From: Dehalococcoidia bacterium
GTDB lineage: Bacteria > Chloroflexota > Dehalococcoidia > JACVQG01 > JAHKAY01
NCBI GenBank assembly: GCA_030740315.1
Contig: JASLXN010000005.1
Location: 3,569 to 25,403 of the forward strand
Reading direction: 5' to 3'
DNA: 21,835 nt
This document shows, one piece after another, positions 13,755-21,401 of the stretch. The notes under the pieces were generated by a model, which was given only the letters and a program-made list of their open reading frames with translations, ran no database searches and was not told the origin of the DNA. The position numbers and the translations under genes are program-made. Positions within the stretch are counted from its first letter, which is position 1. Each line of letters opens with the position of its first letter.

Positions 13755-15779
13755 GTGGAACTGAAACGACTTTTTTCTGAAATCTCCCTGGGCAGCCTCC
13801 GGGTGCGCAATCGGCTGGTGATGTCCCCCATGGGCATGATGTATGACACCACCTATGTGGACGGGAAGTACAGTCCGCAGATAGTGGATTTCTATGTGGA
13901 ACGTGCCCGGGGAGGTGCGGGACTCATCCTGGCGAGCGCTGCCGTCTCCGAACCTCTGGGCCAGTCCTTCCTCCACGGCTTCCGCCCCTGGGAAGATGAG
14001 TTTGTCCCTGCCGCCCGCGGGCTGGCGGATGCCGTCCATAAGCATGGGACCAAGCTGGGGTTTCACATCTTGCACGGAGGCTCGTACAGCCGGCCGGATA
14101 TTACGGGCACCCAGGCAGCGTCCGCCTCTGAGATAAAGAACGCCTGGACCCGGCAGGTCTGCCGGGATCTGACCGTGCCGGAGATTAAGGATGTGGTAAG
14201 GAACTTCGCCTTGGCCGTGGCCCGAATCAAGGAGGCCGGCATTGACCTGGTGGAGCTAAACGCCTACTCTGGCTACATCCTGCGAGAGTTCCTCTCCTCC
14301 CGCACCAACAAGAGGACCGACGATTACGGCGGCGGTATAGAGGGCCGGTTCCGCCTTCTGGGGGAGGTGGTACAGGCCATTCGGGCGGAGGTGGGCCCGG
14401 ACTACCCCCTCATGGTGAAGATATCCGGGGACGAGTACCTGCCCGGGGGCAACCACCTGGAGGAGGCCAGGTTCGTGGCCAGGGGACTGGAGGCCCTAGG
14501 GGTGGATGCGCTGCATGTATCGCCGGCGGGGCATGACACCTCGCTGCCCCTCACGCCCGGGTTTGCGCCCAAGGGTGCCTTCCTTTACCTGGCCAGGGCG
14601 GTCAGGCGTGAGGTGAAGCTGCCCATTGTCACCGCTCATACTGGAGACCTGACCCTGGCGGAGAGTGCACTGCGGGAAGGGCAGGCTGATATGATAGCCC
14701 TAGGCCGAGCCATGCTGGCCGACCCTGAAATAGCCGTCAAGGCGGAAGAGGGGAGGGAGGATGAGGTCCGGCCCTGTATCCGCTGTTGCCAGGGCTGCTA
14801 TGACCGGGTGTTCACCCATATATGGGGCACGGACGTGGAGCCGGTAACCTGCCTCATCAATCCCGCCTGCGGGCGGGAGCATGAGATGGGGATACGGCCC
14901 GCCATTCGGCAGAAGCGGGTGATGGTGGTGGGCGGCGGCCCAGCAGGGCTGGAGGCGGCTCGGGTCCTAGCCCTACGGGGACACCAGGTCTCCTTGTATG
15001 AGGGGGCTTCCCGGCTGGGGGGCCAGCTCTTCTATGCCGCCTCGCCGCCGGGCAAGGAGGACTTCTCCAATGCAATAGGATACTTCACTCGCCAGATCAA
15101 GAAGCTTGGGGTCAAGGTCCGCCTGGGCCGGAAGGTGACGGCCCGCCTGGTGCAAAGGGAGGCTCCCGATGCCGTGGTAATAGCCTCTGGGGCGGTGCCG
15201 GTTACCCCGCCGGTTCCCGGCTGCGACGGGCCCACCGTGGTGCAGGCGTGGCAGGTGCTGGGCGGGGAGGCGGAACTGGGGGAAAGAGTGATAGTTGTAG
15301 GGGGAGGGGGGACGGGGTGCGAGACCGCACTGCTGCTGGCCCGTGACGGGGCCATGGATGCCGAGTACGCCCTCTTCCTGATGGGCTGGCAGGCATTAGA
15401 GCCTCAGGATGCCATAGCGCTCACCTCCAAGGGAAGGGAGGTGACCGTCTTGGAGATGCTGCCTTCGTTAGCCCGGGATGTGGGGGTCAGCCGCCGGGCC
15501 TTTATGCGCCGGCTGCTGGAGGTATCGGGAGTCAAAACGGAGACCGGGGCCGAGGTCAGGAGCATCACCCCGCGTGGAGTGGAATACCTGAAGGACGGGG
15601 AGCTACACTTCGCTGAGACGGATACCGTCGTCCTAGCGGTAGGGGTCAGCCCACAGAACCAGCTATATAAGCAGCTGCTGGGCAAGGTGCCGGAGCTGCA
15701 CCTAGTGGGGGATGCCAAGCAGCCCCGTAGGGCCATGGATGCCATCTACGAGGGAACCCTAGTAGGCCGCCAAATTTAG
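13755..15779 (+). CDS. 2,4-dienoyl-CoA reductase-type NADH:flavin oxidoreductase (OYE family)
   Basis: 674 residues from the GTG at 13755, chosen for its AAGGAG site 6 bases upstream and the family N-terminus LFSEISLGSLRVRNRLVMSP. An in-frame ATG at 13620 would add 45 residues with no similarity to the family and no ribosome site. Domain order: FMN TIM barrel of old yellow enzyme type (about 1-330; HILHGGSY, SSRTNKRTDDYGG, ALGRAMLADPE); a 4Fe-4S motif with C341, C344, C348 and probably C366; an FAD domain opening VMVVGGGPAGLEAARVL; and an NAD(P) Rossmann motif VIVVGGGGTGCETALLLA. The C-terminal LVGDAKQPRRAMDAIYEGT is typical. The enzyme reduces an activated C=C bond, for example a dienoyl-CoA or enone. 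It lies divergent from the SDR gene, which suggests a shared pathway. Confidence 0.92.
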   Translation: MELKRLFSEISLGSLRVRNRLVMSPMGMMYDTTYVDGKYSPQIVDFYVERARGGAGLILASAAVSEPLGQSFLHGFRPWEDEFVPAARGLADAVHKHGTKLGFHILHGGSYSRPDITGTQAASASEIKNAWTRQVCRDLTVPEIKDVVRNFALAVARIKEAGIDLVELNAYSGYILREFLSSRTNKRTDDYGGGIEGRFRLLGEVVQAIRAEVGPDYPLMVKISGDEYLPGGNHLEEARFVARGLEALGVDALHVSPAGHDTSLPLTPGFAPKGAFLYLARAVRREVKLPIVTAHTGDLTLAESALREGQADMIALGRAMLADPEIAVKAEEGREDEVRPCIRCCQGCYDRVFTHIWGTDVEPVTCLINPACGREHEMGIRPAIRQKRVMVVGGGPAGLEAARVLALRGHQVSLYEGASRLGGQLFYAASPPGKEDFSNAIGYFTRQIKKLGVKVRLGRKVTARLVQREAPDAVVIASGAVPVTPPVPGCDGPTVVQAWQVLGGEAELGERVIVVGGGGTGCETALLLARDGAMDAEYALFLMGWQALEPQDAIALTSKGREVTVLEMLPSLARDVGVSRRAFMRRLLEVSGVKTETGAEVRSITPRGVEYLKDGELHFAETDTVVLAVGVSPQNQLYKQLLGKVPELHLVGDAKQPRRAMDAIYEGTLVGRQI

Positions 15780-15839
15780 CTCCGCCCACCCCCTTAGCGT
15801 TGCGCAGTGGCCCACCGGTGGTTCTCTACCTATGGACAC

Positions 15840-15877
15840 CGGAGGCAGTTTAGCAAGCAACCCTTTGCCTGCCTCCG
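15840..15877. terminator. Stem-loop between convergent genes, terminator-like but without a T-run
   Basis: CGGAGGCAG (15840-15848) pairs perfectly with CTGCCTCCG (15869-15877) around a 20-base loop. It lies in the 244-base gap between the flavin reductase (plus) and the hydrolase (minus), the right place for a bidirectional terminator. A separate 10-bp palindrome CCACCGGTGG sits at 15812-15821. No T-run follows on either strand, so Rho-independent function is uncertain. Confidence 0.4.
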
Positions 15878-16023
15878 TTCCAGCTGAATCATCGGAGGTC
15901 CAGGATGCTTGTGCTTGTCGTCAAAGGCGAAACTGGCTGAGCAGTGGTTTCCACAAACAGGAGCGAAAACCTTGTAGAGTGGGCTCACCCGTTCCCTGAA
16001 ATGGCTGCCAGCTTCAAGTTGCT

Positions 16024-17118
16024 TTAGGCCGCCTGGGTGCTTTCGCGCCCCTGGCGCACACCCTCAAAGAAGCCGAATATCTCCCCCATCTTAGAGAACG
16101 GCCAAGCGTGGCCCCAATCCGCCAGTTCCCGGTACACCAGTGGGTAGCCATACTTGCCCAGCACCTCACGAGCGGAGTGCGCGAACTCCACCGGAATTAT
16201 CTTGTCCATTGCCCCGTGCAGGATATACACCGGCAACTTGCGGGCGTGGGCGAAATCGTGCCACGGCCAGGGGATAAAACCCCCCGCCACCGATGCCAGG
16301 GCGGCGAACATCTCCGGGTGGGATAGCCCGTACTCATAGGTAAAAGTGCCGCCATCAGACACCCCGGTGAGGAAAACGGCCCCGCGGTCCACATTGTATA
16401 CGGAGGCCACCTCCTGGATGGCGGCCAACACCACCTGGGAATCGCTGAAGGTCCAGGTAACATCCATGGATTTGGGTACCACCACCAGATAGCCGTTGCT
16501 TTTGGCGTGTTTCAAATATAGCCAGAGAAAGTCGTGGTCGTTGCCGCCGCCGCCGTGCAGGGCTACCACAAGCGGCCAGCTTCGGGAGGATGTGTAGTTC
16601 TCCGGTACATAAAGGGTGTAGCGGGGTGGTTCCGGCTCCCAGTTACGGTAGAGCAGCCCCAGTTGCGCTCCCGGGGGAGGGTCAGCCTGCGTATCCAACT
16701 CCTTAAGCCTGTGGCGGGCCTCCGGTGTCACCCAGTGGCCGGCGAATCCGGGTATCTGCAGGCGGAGGCCGTAGAGCAAGCGCATGGCTTGGCACATCTG
16801 CCCCCGGCTTCCCCGCAGGCCCAATATCCACTCCTCGGGACGGATGGGGTGGCAGAATATCTCCTGGCTCTTTACCAGATGCTCCCAGGCCTGTAGTAGC
16901 TGGCTGTGGAAATCATCAAGCCCTCGCGGCGGCTTAAGACCGGAGAGCGCAGCCTTCTGCTCGAACAGCGCCGCCTCGTAACGGTCCTTCACATAGGCCT
17001 GCATCTCTGGCAGTTCCCGCAGCCGGAACTGCTCATAGACTCCCTCCATGCCGTCCAGGTATCCCGAGGCCACCCGCCCCGACCCTTCCACCACGGAGAG
17101 GTATTCCTTCTTGGTCAT
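16024..17118 (-). CDS. Alpha/beta hydrolase (PHB-depolymerase or esterase-like)
   Basis: 364 residues. The C-terminal two-thirds are an alpha/beta hydrolase. The oxyanion-hole segment is VVALHGGGGNDHDF (188-192 core). The nucleophile elbow is GVSDGGTFT (S254), the acid is D305 in LHGAMDKIIP, and the base is H337 in ADWGHAWP. This fits the esterase/LpqC-like or feruloyl-esterase group, where substrates are small esters or polyester oligomers. The first 150 residues form a separate helical region (LPEMQAYVKDRYEAALFEQK, MRLLYGLRLQIPGFAG) that I do not recognise; it may be a lid or oligomerisation module. There is no signal peptide, so the enzyme is probably cytoplasmic. The ATG is preceded by GGAGG. 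It is a single gene on its strand. Confidence 0.88.
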   Translation of the reverse strand: MTKKEYLSVVEGSGRVASGYLDGMEGVYEQFRLRELPEMQAYVKDRYEAALFEQKAALSGLKPPRGLDDFHSQLLQAWEHLVKSQEIFCHPIRPEEWILGLRGSRGQMCQAMRLLYGLRLQIPGFAGHWVTPEARHRLKELDTQADPPPGAQLGLLYRNWEPEPPRYTLYVPENYTSSRSWPLVVALHGGGGNDHDFLWLYLKHAKSNGYLVVVPKSMDVTWTFSDSQVVLAAIQEVASVYNVDRGAVFLTGVSDGGTFTYEYGLSHPEMFAALASVAGGFIPWPWHDFAHARKLPVYILHGAMDKIIPVEFAHSAREVLGKYGYPLVYRELADWGHAWPFSKMGEIFGFFEGVRQGRESTQAA

Positions 17119-17469
17119 GACCCACCTCCGCTGTTAAAGCATAGTATGCCTGAAAGTGTGGTTTGGGGCAATGGCGAGCCCACCAGAGCTTCAAAAAATG
17201 GGGGCCGGCAAAGGTTATTCGGCCCAGTCGGTTACACGGGGGAGCGCTGAAGCAACGGGAGTCGGGCCCGTGTGATCGGTACCATCCGTAGCTCTTGAGC
17301 ACGTCACGTCAGCAGCGACCACGGACAGCGTGACACCAGGCGAATTCCTCACAGGTCTTCGAACCGGAGCCCCTGACATCTTAGCGAGATAGGAGTGCCC
17401 TCTTAGGTTACAGGCCCTATTGACGGCAGATAGTGAGGCCCTTAAACTGGATTTTAAAAGGAGGCTGGG
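17119..17469. other. 351-base gene-free stretch between divergent genes
   Basis: It holds the start-side control regions of the hydrolase (minus) and the epimerase-like gene (plus). Apart from a candidate plus-strand promoter at 17420-17448 and the two ribosome sites, I see no gene, long repeat or RNA structure that I can support. Short reading frames crossing it lack ribosome sites and protein-like composition. Confidence 0.5.
17420..17448 (+). promoter_or_regulatory. Candidate sigma-70-type promoter for the epimerase-like gene
   Basis: TTGACG (17420-17425) matches the -35 consensus at 5 of 6 bases. After a 17-base spacer comes TAAACT (17443-17448), matching the -10 at 4 of 6. The AAGGAGG ribosome site begins about 10 bases downstream, so the leader would be very short. 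Identification is by pattern only. Confidence 0.4.
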
Positions 17470-18558
17470 ATGAGCAAGACAGCACTGGTGGTAGGTGGCA
17501 CCGGCCCATCCGGTCCTTACATAGTGGCAGGACTCATAAAGAGGGGTTTCCAAGTGGCCATCTTCCACCGAGGCGAGCACGAGGTGGACCTGCCGTCCAA
17601 GGTGGAACATATCCACGGCGACCCCCACTTCGTGGATACCGTAGAGCTAGCCCTGGGGGGCCGTAGCTTTGACCTGGTTGTGTGCACCTACGGCCGGCTG
17701 CGGCTGGTTGCCCAGGTGATGCGGGGCCGCACCTCCCGCTTTATCGGCGTGGGTGGCGCCGCATACCAGATACTATACAGGGCCTCCCATCTGCCGGAGG
17801 GGGCGCCGGTGCCAGTGCCAGAGCACTTTCCCTTGCAGACGGATCCCAACCTGGACAAGTTCTCCTCCCTCATCGCCCTCAGCGAGCAGGAGGTGATGAA
17901 AGGCCACCAAGAGGGTGGCTATTCGGCCACATACTTCCGCTACCCCATGGTATACGGGCCCCGGCAGCTTGCCCCGCCAGAGTGGAGCATCATGCGCCGT
18001 ATTCTTGATGGCCGCAGTGCTGTAATCCTCCCCGATGGCGGCCTGAAGCTTCATTCCCGTGGCTATGCCGAGAATATGGCCCACGCCCTGCTCCTGGCGG
18101 TGGATCGGCCGGAGGTATCCGCCGGAAAATCCTACAATGTGCGGGACCAGCGCGTGCTCTCCCTCCGAGAATGGGTTACGGCCATCACAAGCGCCATGGG
18201 CCACGAGTGGGAGTATGTCAGCTTGCCATTCATTCAGGCCCGCACCAGCCGGCCCTATTCCCGAGGAAGCCACCATGTCTACCTGGATATTTCCAGCCTG
18301 GAGCGGGACTTAGGCTATGAGGATGTGGTGCCCGCCGAGGAGGCCGTGGCCCGCACCGTACAATGGTACATGGAGCGCCCCCCAGAGCCAGGCGGGGAGG
18401 TGGAGAAGCAACTAAGGGACCCCTTTGACTACGCCGCCGAGAACCGGCTGATTGAGATTGCGAAGGAGATGGCCGATAGAGTGCGGGAGGTGCCTTTCAC
18501 CGGCTTCAAATATGTGCACCCCTATGCCCATCCCAAGAAGCCGGTGGGGGAGAGTTAG
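17470..18558 (+). CDS. NAD(P)-dependent epimerase/dehydratase-like protein (atypical extended SDR)
   Basis: 362 residues, opening KTALVVGGTGPSGPYIVAGL, the dinucleotide-binding GxxGxxG Rossmann motif. Later blocks FRYPMVYGPRQLAP and LKLHSRGYAENMAHALLLAV (the RxxYxEN-type segment), with AGKSYNVRDQ, are typical of extended SDRs such as UDP-sugar epimerases and atypical members. The usual catalytic Tyr-x-x-x-Lys is not evident where expected: the region reads LIALSEQEVMKGH. It may therefore act as a binding or regulatory protein, or use another mechanism. The C-terminal tail after residue 310 is charged and contains RPPEPGGEVEKQL and FTGFKYVHPYAHPKKP. The ATG follows AAAAGGAGG at an ideal distance. 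It stands alone between a divergent hydrolase and a convergent SCO gene. Confidence 0.85.
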   Translation: MSKTALVVGGTGPSGPYIVAGLIKRGFQVAIFHRGEHEVDLPSKVEHIHGDPHFVDTVELALGGRSFDLVVCTYGRLRLVAQVMRGRTSRFIGVGGAAYQILYRASHLPEGAPVPVPEHFPLQTDPNLDKFSSLIALSEQEVMKGHQEGGYSATYFRYPMVYGPRQLAPPEWSIMRRILDGRSAVILPDGGLKLHSRGYAENMAHALLLAVDRPEVSAGKSYNVRDQRVLSLREWVTAITSAMGHEWEYVSLPFIQARTSRPYSRGSHHVYLDISSLERDLGYEDVVPAEEAVARTVQWYMERPPEPGGEVEKQLRDPFDYAAENRLIEIAKEMADRVREVPFTGFKYVHPYAHPKKPVGES

Positions 18559-18593
18559 GAAAATCCAACAGGACCTCCAAGTCCGTAGCGGGC

Positions 18594-19370
18594 CTACGAC
18601 CTCAGCAGATAGAAACCGACTCCCGCGATTGCCGCTGCTGGCATAAAAAACATGGCAAAATAGAATAACAGAGCGCTACCGATAGAGTTGAATACGAAAG
18701 GCCCACAACGGTGTAACAACCCGGCCACCAAGCCCCGGACACCGTTGCCCGAGACCTGTCCCCCGGACAGCAAGAGGCTTATCTTATCCACCAGTTCCGA
18801 CACCTCCCAGTCCCCCGTTAGCTCGGACCTCAAGAAGCCTTCCCCGTCTATTAGCACCACTTTCGCAGTATGGATTACCAGAAATTCGGCGTGGCCCTGG
18901 TGGCTGCCGGGATCGGTCTGCTGCTCCTGCTTCTGGACGAAGATGTCATAGTTCTCCCACATGGTCCTCAACTGGCCCGGAGTCCCCGTGAGAAATTGCC
19001 AGCCGGGGGGGAGGTAAGCCGCATAATCACTGAGGCGCTCAACGGTATCCCGCTCTGGGTCTACCGTCACCACCACCACGGCCACCTTTTCTAAGGCGTT
19101 ATCCTCCAGTGCCAACATAGCCTGCCCAAGCTTGGACACGTACATGGGGCAGGTGTCCGGGCAATGTGTGTAAAGGAAAGTGAGCACCACCACCCGGCCC
19201 TCCAGCTTATCCAGCCTAGTGGTCTGCCCATGCTGGTTGGTGAGTTCAAACAAGGGGGCCGTGGGGCCGGCCGCCTCTTGGGAGCAGGCTGTCAGCAACA
19301 GCGAGAGCACCAACAGCGCCACCACACCTGCCGCAGCCCCGAGGCGCCCGTTAATCTTGGTGGCACACAT
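18594..19370 (-). CDS. SCO1/SenC family copper-chaperone lipoprotein with a C-terminal membrane helix
   Basis: 258 residues from the ATG at 19370, chosen for GGAGG 8 bases upstream; an ATG ten codons earlier lacks a site. A signal segment (11-28) ends in the lipobox LTAC with the lipidated C29. The thioredoxin-like SCO domain (about 37-202) has the copper ligands C70 and C74 in THCPDTCPMY and H167 in LVIHTAKVVLIDGEG. SCO proteins deliver or reduce copper for the CuA site of cytochrome c oxidase. Unlike ordinary SCO proteins, this one continues past residue 205 with about 50 residues, including RCGPF and a hydrophobic helix (231-255, ALLFYFAMFFMPAAAIAGVG). It may thus be anchored at both ends. 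The gene lies downstream of the CopD/DUF2269-like membrane gene on the same strand, with a 291-base gap in which I see no gene. Confidence 0.9.
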   Translation of the reverse strand: MCATKINGRLGAAAGVVALLVLSLLLTACSQEAAGPTAPLFELTNQHGQTTRLDKLEGRVVVLTFLYTHCPDTCPMYVSKLGQAMLALEDNALEKVAVVVVTVDPERDTVERLSDYAAYLPPGWQFLTGTPGQLRTMWENYDIFVQKQEQQTDPGSHQGHAEFLVIHTAKVVLIDGEGFLRSELTGDWEVSELVDKISLLLSGGQVSGNGVRGLVAGLLHRCGPFVFNSIGSALLFYFAMFFMPAAAIAGVGFYLLRS

Positions 19371-19661
19371 TAGAGACACCTCCAATTGGAGTCCCCTCAC
19401 ACTGGTTGCGGGTGACCGCTGCCTGTTGCATCTTACATCACCGTTTCTGCGCCCGCCATGACATTTGTCTCCAAACGGACACTATCCACACCAAGGGGCT
19501 AAAGGGGCATAGGGGTCTGTTGATTTCATCCTGGCCCCAACTTACGATATGGGTGACAACAGAGTACGGCAGGGAGGTTCCACTGGGTCCACACCGGGCT
19601 TCAGATTAAGGAGCGCCACTATCTTGACCACCCTTATCCTCCTCGATTGTGATGAAATTAA

Positions 19662-20261
19662 TCAGAACCTGATATTCGCCATGATGAAGATGATGGCAAG
19701 CTGGAACAGGCCCTGTAACCCACCCAGTTTTGCGTTCGTCATGCCTAACCGGGAAATCCTATTTATGTCGGGGATGTCTGACACCAACTGCTTGAATACG
19801 CGAATTTCGTTGGGGAGCAGCAAGCCAAATCCCTGAATGCTGAGCAGAGCGGCAACGATGGCTGCCGCTATAATCCAGGGATCCGACAGAGAGCCAGATA
19901 GATTGGAGAAGGACGCTAAACCGAGCCGCTGGGACAGTTCTATTCCCGAGGTTATCGTGACCGCAGCCAGCACCGGCATCAGGAAAGTCATTTTCGGTAT
20001 TAGTCGCCTAAAGACATCGGCACGGCCCTTGGGTTCCATACTGCCCAGGACCGGGCCCAGCACAAACCCCATGAACAAGTCAATGCCCGTCCACAGTGCG
20101 CCCGCCATGATGTGAACATAGTTCAGAGCGGAAACCGGGCCGGTATTCATAAATATTATCAAAGCGCCGATTGGTAGAAACACAGCCACGGCGATGAAGA
20201 CCGGGTTTGCCGATTGCAGGATGATGGAAAACGTGCTGGGCCTGTCCCGTCGATCCGCCAT
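19662..20261 (-). CDS. Integral membrane protein, CopD/DUF2269-like
   Basis: 199 residues with about five membrane segments, near 19-38, 44-72, 91-108, 128-150 and 181-197. The segment YVHIMAGALWTGIDLFMGFV places a His (H50) and Trp-Thr-Gly in helix 2, a pattern seen in CopD-like and DUF2269-like proteins, where the His is a candidate heme or copper ligand. An Arg-rich loop follows (KGRADVFRRLIPK). The likely role is in copper or heme-linked membrane chemistry, supported by the SCO gene downstream on the same strand; family assignment is tentative. The ATG is preceded by GAGGTG 6 bases away. The last residues (IFIMANIRF) end on a hydrophobic helix, so the protein appears complete. Confidence 0.7.
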   Translation of the reverse strand: MADRRDRPSTFSIILQSANPVFIAVAVFLPIGALIIFMNTGPVSALNYVHIMAGALWTGIDLFMGFVLGPVLGSMEPKGRADVFRRLIPKMTFLMPVLAAVTITSGIELSQRLGLASFSNLSGSLSDPWIIAAAIVAALLSIQGFGLLLPNEIRVFKQLVSDIPDINRISRLGMTNAKLGGLQGLFQLAIIFIMANIRF

Positions 20262-20304
20262 TGATGCACCTCGCAGAGGAATATTCGGGCTGGTTAGCCC
20301 TCCC

Positions 20305-20320
20305 TTATGGTATTATGGTA
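20305..20320. repeat. Tandem 8-bp repeat in the divergent intergenic region
   Basis: TTATGGTA occurs twice head to tail, followed by TTTAAA, within the 228-base divergent region between the membrane gene (minus) and the PDZ gene (plus). On the minus strand the repeat gives CATAAT, five of six matches to a -10 box, about 50 bases before the membrane gene's start. It may be a promoter or activator site; no -35 at the right distance was found. Confidence 0.4.
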
Positions 20321-20489
20321 TTTAAAGGTGCTCCCTTCGCCGGTTGCAAAGCCGCATTGCCCGCGGAGAACACCGTCTGAATTATGGTTCGTTACTATAT
20401 GCGCCCTGGCCTGATTTGTAAAGGGCTGCCCCTAACCACCTCCCTGCCCACTTCGTGGTACATGTTGAGAATATTGCGAGGGGGTTGTT

Positions 20490-21305
20490 ATGAAAAAGCT
20501 GTTTCTAACCCTTTTAGCGGTGGCGCTGGCTTCGAGCATAGTGCTCGCCACCACGGTAGCCGCCACCCCACCCATCCGCCTGGGAATAGCGGTGGCAACG
20601 CTTACCCAGGAGGTTGCTGAGAGGCTGGGGATAGACCATCAGGAGGGGTTGGCGGTGTTACAGGTCATGCCTGCAAGCCCAGCGGCGGAGGCCAGACTCG
20701 TGCGCAGTGACATCATCATCGCGGTTGACGGCACAACGGTTACCACGGTCAAAGACCTTAGGGACATAGTGAAAAAGGCCGGTGATACGGTGACTCTAAC
20801 GGTAGTGGGCAAGGGGGATATTGCGGTGGAACTGTCCGCAGGCTTCCCATCCCGCGGTGCCTGCGGTGCCCACGGTGCCCGGAGAGACCATCCCCAGCAC
20901 AAGCCTAAGCATCACCGCCTCTCCTTGCCACTAGGGCTGCTTAGTCACGAGATGGAGGGCATTCCCAAAGGGGAACGCTTCTCACATATCATGAGCGTTG
21001 AGCTGCGGGTCACCGATATCGACGGCGGGCCGCACTCCCTTCGGCTCATCCCCGGAGCGGTCGTCTCCGTCACCGGAGCCACCCTTACTCTGCTAATCAA
21101 CGAGGGTGGTGACGAGACCTTCGCCGTCACCGATAATGTCAGGGGCCACCAATTGCTAGAAAGGCTTGAGGAAGGACAGAAGCTAATAGTGGCCACAGTG
21201 GACGGTGAGGTGCGGGCACTCTTCCCGCCGAGAATACAAGGGGGCCACCCTCAACATCCAGTACCCAGGCCCCTCTTCAGATTTGAGGGTGGGTTCGAGA
21301 ACTGA
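20490..21305 (+). CDS. Secreted PDZ-domain protein with His-rich linker and DUF5666-like C-terminal domain
   Basis: 271 residues. A signal peptide (MKKLFLTLLAVALASSIVLA) is followed by a PDZ domain (about 28-116). The PDZ shows LGIAVATLTQEVAERLGI, the carboxylate-binding-loop region GLAVLQV, and IIIAVDGTTVTTVKDLRDIV, as in HtrA/DegP-type PDZ domains. No trypsin-like protease domain precedes it, so it is not itself a protease. A linker (120-155) is rich in His and Cys (GACGAHGARRDHPQHKPKHH). The last part (about 165-246) resembles a small beta-barrel of DUF5666 type, with VELRVTDIDGG and EGQKLIVATVDGEVRAL. HPQH appears twice (134-137 and 253-256). It may bind metal and unfolded or terminal peptides outside the cytoplasmic membrane. 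GAGGGGG precedes the ATG. It diverges from the CopD-like gene. Confidence 0.75.
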   Translation: MKKLFLTLLAVALASSIVLATTVAATPPIRLGIAVATLTQEVAERLGIDHQEGLAVLQVMPASPAAEARLVRSDIIIAVDGTTVTTVKDLRDIVKKAGDTVTLTVVGKGDIAVELSAGFPSRGACGAHGARRDHPQHKPKHHRLSLPLGLLSHEMEGIPKGERFSHIMSVELRVTDIDGGPHSLRLIPGAVVSVTGATLTLLINEGGDETFAVTDNVRGHQLLERLEEGQKLIVATVDGEVRALFPPRIQGGHPQHPVPRPLFRFEGGFEN

Positions 21306-21354
21306 AACCTCTGAAACCGATCCGGACTGTTGAGCGAGTCGGTAGCCAAAAATA

Positions 21355-21401
21355 GGATAAAGCGGGTGCCCGGTGCTAAGCCCTGGGCACCTGCTTTATC
21401 C
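21355..21401 (-). terminator. Intrinsic terminator of cimA whose arm lies in the coding sequence
   Basis: GGATAAAGCGGGTGCCC (21355-21371) pairs with GGGCACCTGCTTTATCC (21385-21401) over 17 positions with one G-T pair and a 13-base loop. Read on the minus strand, the hairpin is followed at once by TATTTTT. This is a standard Rho-independent terminator for the minus-strand gene. The cimA stop codon is in the loop. On the plus strand no T-run follows, though the stem may still affect the PDZ transcript. Confidence 0.85.
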
